Below, in pieces: positions 62,015 to 64,000 of a stretch of 64,000 nucleotides of DNA. A model generated the notes under the pieces. The model was given only the letters and a program-made list of their open reading frames with translations. It was not told the origin of the DNA and did no database searches. Made by a program: the position numbers and the translations under genes. Source of the stretch: Allokutzneria sp. NRRL B-24872 (GTDB lineage Bacteria; Actinomycetota; Actinomycetes; Mycobacteriales; Pseudonocardiaceae); contig NZ_MUMH01000018.1 in assembly GCF_002155965.1 (NCBI RefSeq), positions 79,243 through 143,242 on the forward strand. Reading direction: 5' to 3'. Numbering within the stretch: position 1 is the stretch's first letter; the number at the start of each line of letters is the position of its first letter.

Positions 62015-62779
62015 ATGGCAAACCTTGATCAACAACTGCGATTCGCCCCGGTCAGCCCCGTGCGCGCCTACGAGCGGGTGGTCGAGCAGATCGAGGCCGC
62101 GGTGCTCGACGGCCGCCTGGGTCCCGGCGAGCACCTGCCCAGCGAGCGGGAGCTGATGGTCCAGTTCGACGTGGGCCGCTCCACGATCCGCGAGGCGCTG
62201 CGGGTGTTGCAGAGCAACGGTCTGGTGCGCTCCCGCCCCGGTGATCCGCGTGGCCCGCAGGTGCAGCCGATGTCCTCCGGCGCGCTTGAGAAGTCGATGA
62301 CCATGCTGGCCAGGGCGTCCGCGCTGAGCCTCGCCGAGCTGGTGCAGTTCCGCATGCTCATCGAGGGCTCCGCCAACCAGCTCGCCGCGTGCCTGCGCAC
62401 CCCCGAGCAGCTCGCCGAGATGGAGCAGGCCCTCGACGAGATGCGCACGGCCCTCGACGAGGGCTTCGCCGAGTTCAGCCGCGCCGACGTCGCTTTCCAC
62501 GAGACCGTCGCGAAGGCCACCGGCAACACCTTGATCCAGATCTGCGGCGCCGTCGTCCGCGATGTCGTGGTGAGCCTCATCGAGGACAAGATCGCCCACG
62601 CCCCCGACAGCCGCGCGCTGATGATGACCTCGCTCCAGCACCACGCCAACGTCCTCGACGCGGTCCGCGACGGCGACGGCGAACGCGCGGCGCGGCTGGC
62701 TCGGCAGAGCTTGTACGACTACTACGCGGAATACGTCCCAGAGGAGCAACGGGCGGCGCTGCTTCCCCTGCTCTACTGA
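62015..62779 (+). CDS. GntR-family (FadR subfamily) transcriptional regulator
   Basis: Regulator of 254 residues. The N-terminal winged helix is VVEQIEAAVLDGRLGPGEHLPSERELMVQFDVGRSTIREALRVL, broken here for length: VVEQIEAAVLDGRLGPG, LPSERELM and STIREALRVL. The C-terminal all-helical FCD domain has the metal/ligand pattern DVAFHETVAKATGN with later His in LQHHANVLDAV. ATG 62015 is preceded by GGGAGGAGG. It most likely represses both itself and the divergent catabolic operon at the palindrome until a pathway acid binds. Confidence 0.92.
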   Translation: MANLDQQLRFAPVSPVRAYERVVEQIEAAVLDGRLGPGEHLPSERELMVQFDVGRSTIREALRVLQSNGLVRSRPGDPRGPQVQPMSSGALEKSMTMLARASALSLAELVQFRMLIEGSANQLAACLRTPEQLAEMEQALDEMRTALDEGFAEFSRADVAFHETVAKATGNTLIQICGAVVRDVVVSLIEDKIAHAPDSRALMMTSLQHHANVLDAVRDGDGERAARLARQSLYDYYAEYVPEEQRAALLPLLY

Positions 62780-62783
62780 GGGC

Positions 62784-64000
62784 ATGCGCCTCATCGCTGT
62801 CGTGTTGCTCCTGCTGTCGACCGCGACCCCTGCTTCGGCCGCCACCAACTTCTCCGCTTGGGCGCGCGCGGGCACCACCGCGCTCACCCAGTTCTACGAC
62901 GACAACACCGGCCTCTACCGGACCACGAACTGGTGGAACGCCGCCAACGCCCTCAACGCCGAGCTCGATGCCGACCGACTCCTCGGCACCCGCACCGGCC
63001 GCGCGCACGCCGCGACCACCCACGCCAAGCACTCCGCGGGCGGTTTCCTCAACCACTACTACGACGACGAGGGCTGGTGGGCGCTCACCTGGATCAACGC
63101 CTACGAGCTGACCCGTGACCCCCGCTACCTCGCCACCGCCCGCGCGATCTTCAAGGACATCACCGGCGGTTGGGACTCCACCTGCGGCGGCGGGGTGTGG
63201 TGGAACCGCGACCGCCGCTACAAGAACGCCATCACCAACGAGCTGTTCACCACCATCGCCGCCAAGCTCGCCCGCGTGACCGGCGAGCCTTCCTACCGCG
63301 ACTGGGCCGTCCGAGGGTGGAACTGGTTCGCCACAACGGGAATGCTCAACCGAGGCGGTCTCATCAACGACGGCCTCACCCCTGACTGCAAGAGCAACGT
63401 CGGCGCCACGTGGACCTACAACCAGGGCGTGGTCCTGCAAGCCCTGGTTGAGCTGTCGGCGTTGACTCGCGATCGCTCCCACCTGGAGACCGCTCACCGC
63501 ATCGCCTCGGCCGCCACCCGCATGCTCTCCGTGGACCAGCGCGTTCTGCTGGAGCCCTGCGAGCCTTCCTGCGGCGCCGACGGCCCCCAGTTCAAGGGCA
63601 TCTTCATGCGCGGCCTCCGCGATCTCCACCGCGCCGACGGCAGAGCCGAGTACCGCGCCTTCATCACCCACAACGCCCACTCCCTGTGGACCCGTTCCCG
63701 CAATGCCGCCAACCAGTTCGGCCTCTCCTGGTCCGGCCCCCACGACACCGCCGACGCCGCGCGCCAGTCCTCCGCCCAGGACGCCCTCAACGCCGCCGTG
63801 GTCACCGGCGCCCTCGTCCCGTCCCCACGCCCACCCCGCCCCACCGCGTGCACCGAGCAGGGTTCTGCGTCATCTCAGGGCCGCGTCGTGTCACTGTTGT
63901 TGTGCTCCAATGGTTTCCACGGCCGCGCGCTTGGCTTCCGGCCCGGCGATCAGGTGTACGTCAGCACCGATGGCCTCCGCTACGCCGTGACCACCGCGTC
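62784..64000 (+). CDS. secreted glycoside hydrolase family 76 protein (3' end outside window)
   Basis: The frame is open to the right edge (405 residues visible). A Sec signal (RLIAVVLLLLSTATPASA) is followed by an alpha/alpha barrel of GH76 type: TTALTQFYDDNTGLYRTTNWW, the catalytic pair in YYDDEGWWALTW, NAITNELFTTIAAKLA and WTYNQGVVLQALVEL. GH76 enzymes cut alpha-1,6-mannan, as in yeast walls or actinobacterial lipomannan. After about residue 355 a Pro-rich linker leads into a further segment (VVSLLLCSNGFHGRALG) that is cut off and could be a second domain. It starts four bases after the gntR stop, so it could be co-transcribed with it. Confidence 0.88.
   Translation, partial: MRLIAVVLLLLSTATPASAATNFSAWARAGTTALTQFYDDNTGLYRTTNWWNAANALNAELDADRLLGTRTGRAHAATTHAKHSAGGFLNHYYDDEGWWALTWINAYELTRDPRYLATARAIFKDITGGWDSTCGGGVWWNRDRRYKNAITNELFTTIAAKLARVTGEPSYRDWAVRGWNWFATTGMLNRGGLINDGLTPDCKSNVGATWTYNQGVVLQALVELSALTRDRSHLETAHRIASAATRMLSVDQRVLLEPCEPSCGADGPQFKGIFMRGLRDLHRADGRAEYRAFITHNAHSLWTRSRNAANQFGLSWSGPHDTADAARQSSAQDALNAAVVTGALVPSPRPPRPTACTEQGSASSQGRVVSLLLCSNGFHGRALGFRPGDQVYVSTDGLRYAVTTA

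Noticed and set aside
62577..63743. Open frame of 388 codons on the minus strand at the right edge
   Set aside because: It lies antisense to the GH76 gene, whose signal peptide and catalytic motif are unmistakable, and encodes low-complexity Gly/Val/Ala sequence.

Overview
The window is chromosomal DNA of a high-GC actinobacterium, very probably a member of the Pseudonocardiales. Support for this comes from mycothiol synthesis (mshB), a DUF3558 lipoprotein, a DUF3117 protein, many GTG and TTG starts, 1- or 4-base gene overlaps, and a gene order that partly matches Mycobacterium tuberculosis (from memory, Rv1110-1112, Rv1165-1166, Rv1170, Rv1177-1178, Rv1201c-1202 and Rv1205-1211). No rRNA, tRNA, insertion sequence, prophage or CRISPR array was seen.

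Bases 1-11.8 kb hold the end of ispH, a membrane protein with a basic tail, and a genome-maintenance group (rmuC, sbcD-sbcC, an O6-alkylguanine-DNA methyltransferase and an Ada-AlkA fusion). These are followed by the GTPase ychF, a Tat-exported PhoX/DUF839 protein and a pterin carbinolamine dehydratase. At 11.9-15.5 kb a TPP riboswitch precedes a thiamine ABC importer (thiBPQ). At 15.4-20.6 kb a LolA-like secreted protein and an ABC exporter are divergent from an OmpR-type two-component system. Their shared intergenic region carries two pairs of 11-bp-phased CTGAGA repeats.

Bases 20.6-26.2 kb hold an SRPBCC-Nudix fusion; a tryptophanyl-tRNA synthetase preceded by a 14-residue leader peptide with two adjacent Trp codons and alternative hairpins; a YciI protein; a 38-residue Lys/Cys-rich protein facing an iron-box-like site; the GTPase typA; and a type II toxin-antitoxin pair lying between typA and an lpqW-like gene. 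Bases 28.7-34.7 kb are a complete oligopeptide ABC transporter.

Bases 35-44 kb hold mshB, a small operon with the DUF3558 lipoprotein, fdxA-dapC, a CHAD protein, dapD and dapE (lysine/diaminopimelate synthesis) and a LOG-family protein. Bases 44-52.7 kb hold an acetyltransferase, a secreted X-Pro peptidase-like hydrolase, folP2-gpgS, padR with a HAAS-domain membrane protein, a DivIVA-domain protein, tagA, a paaG/paaX-like pair and DUF3117. Leucyl aminopeptidase follows.

Bases 54.4-62.8 kb look like a self-contained catabolic unit. One operon encodes a beta-decarboxylating dehydrogenase, a five-gene ABC importer and an aldehyde dehydrogenase. A FadR-subfamily GntR regulator is divergent from it, with a perfect 23-bp palindrome between them. 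A secreted GH76 mannanase-like gene runs off the right edge.
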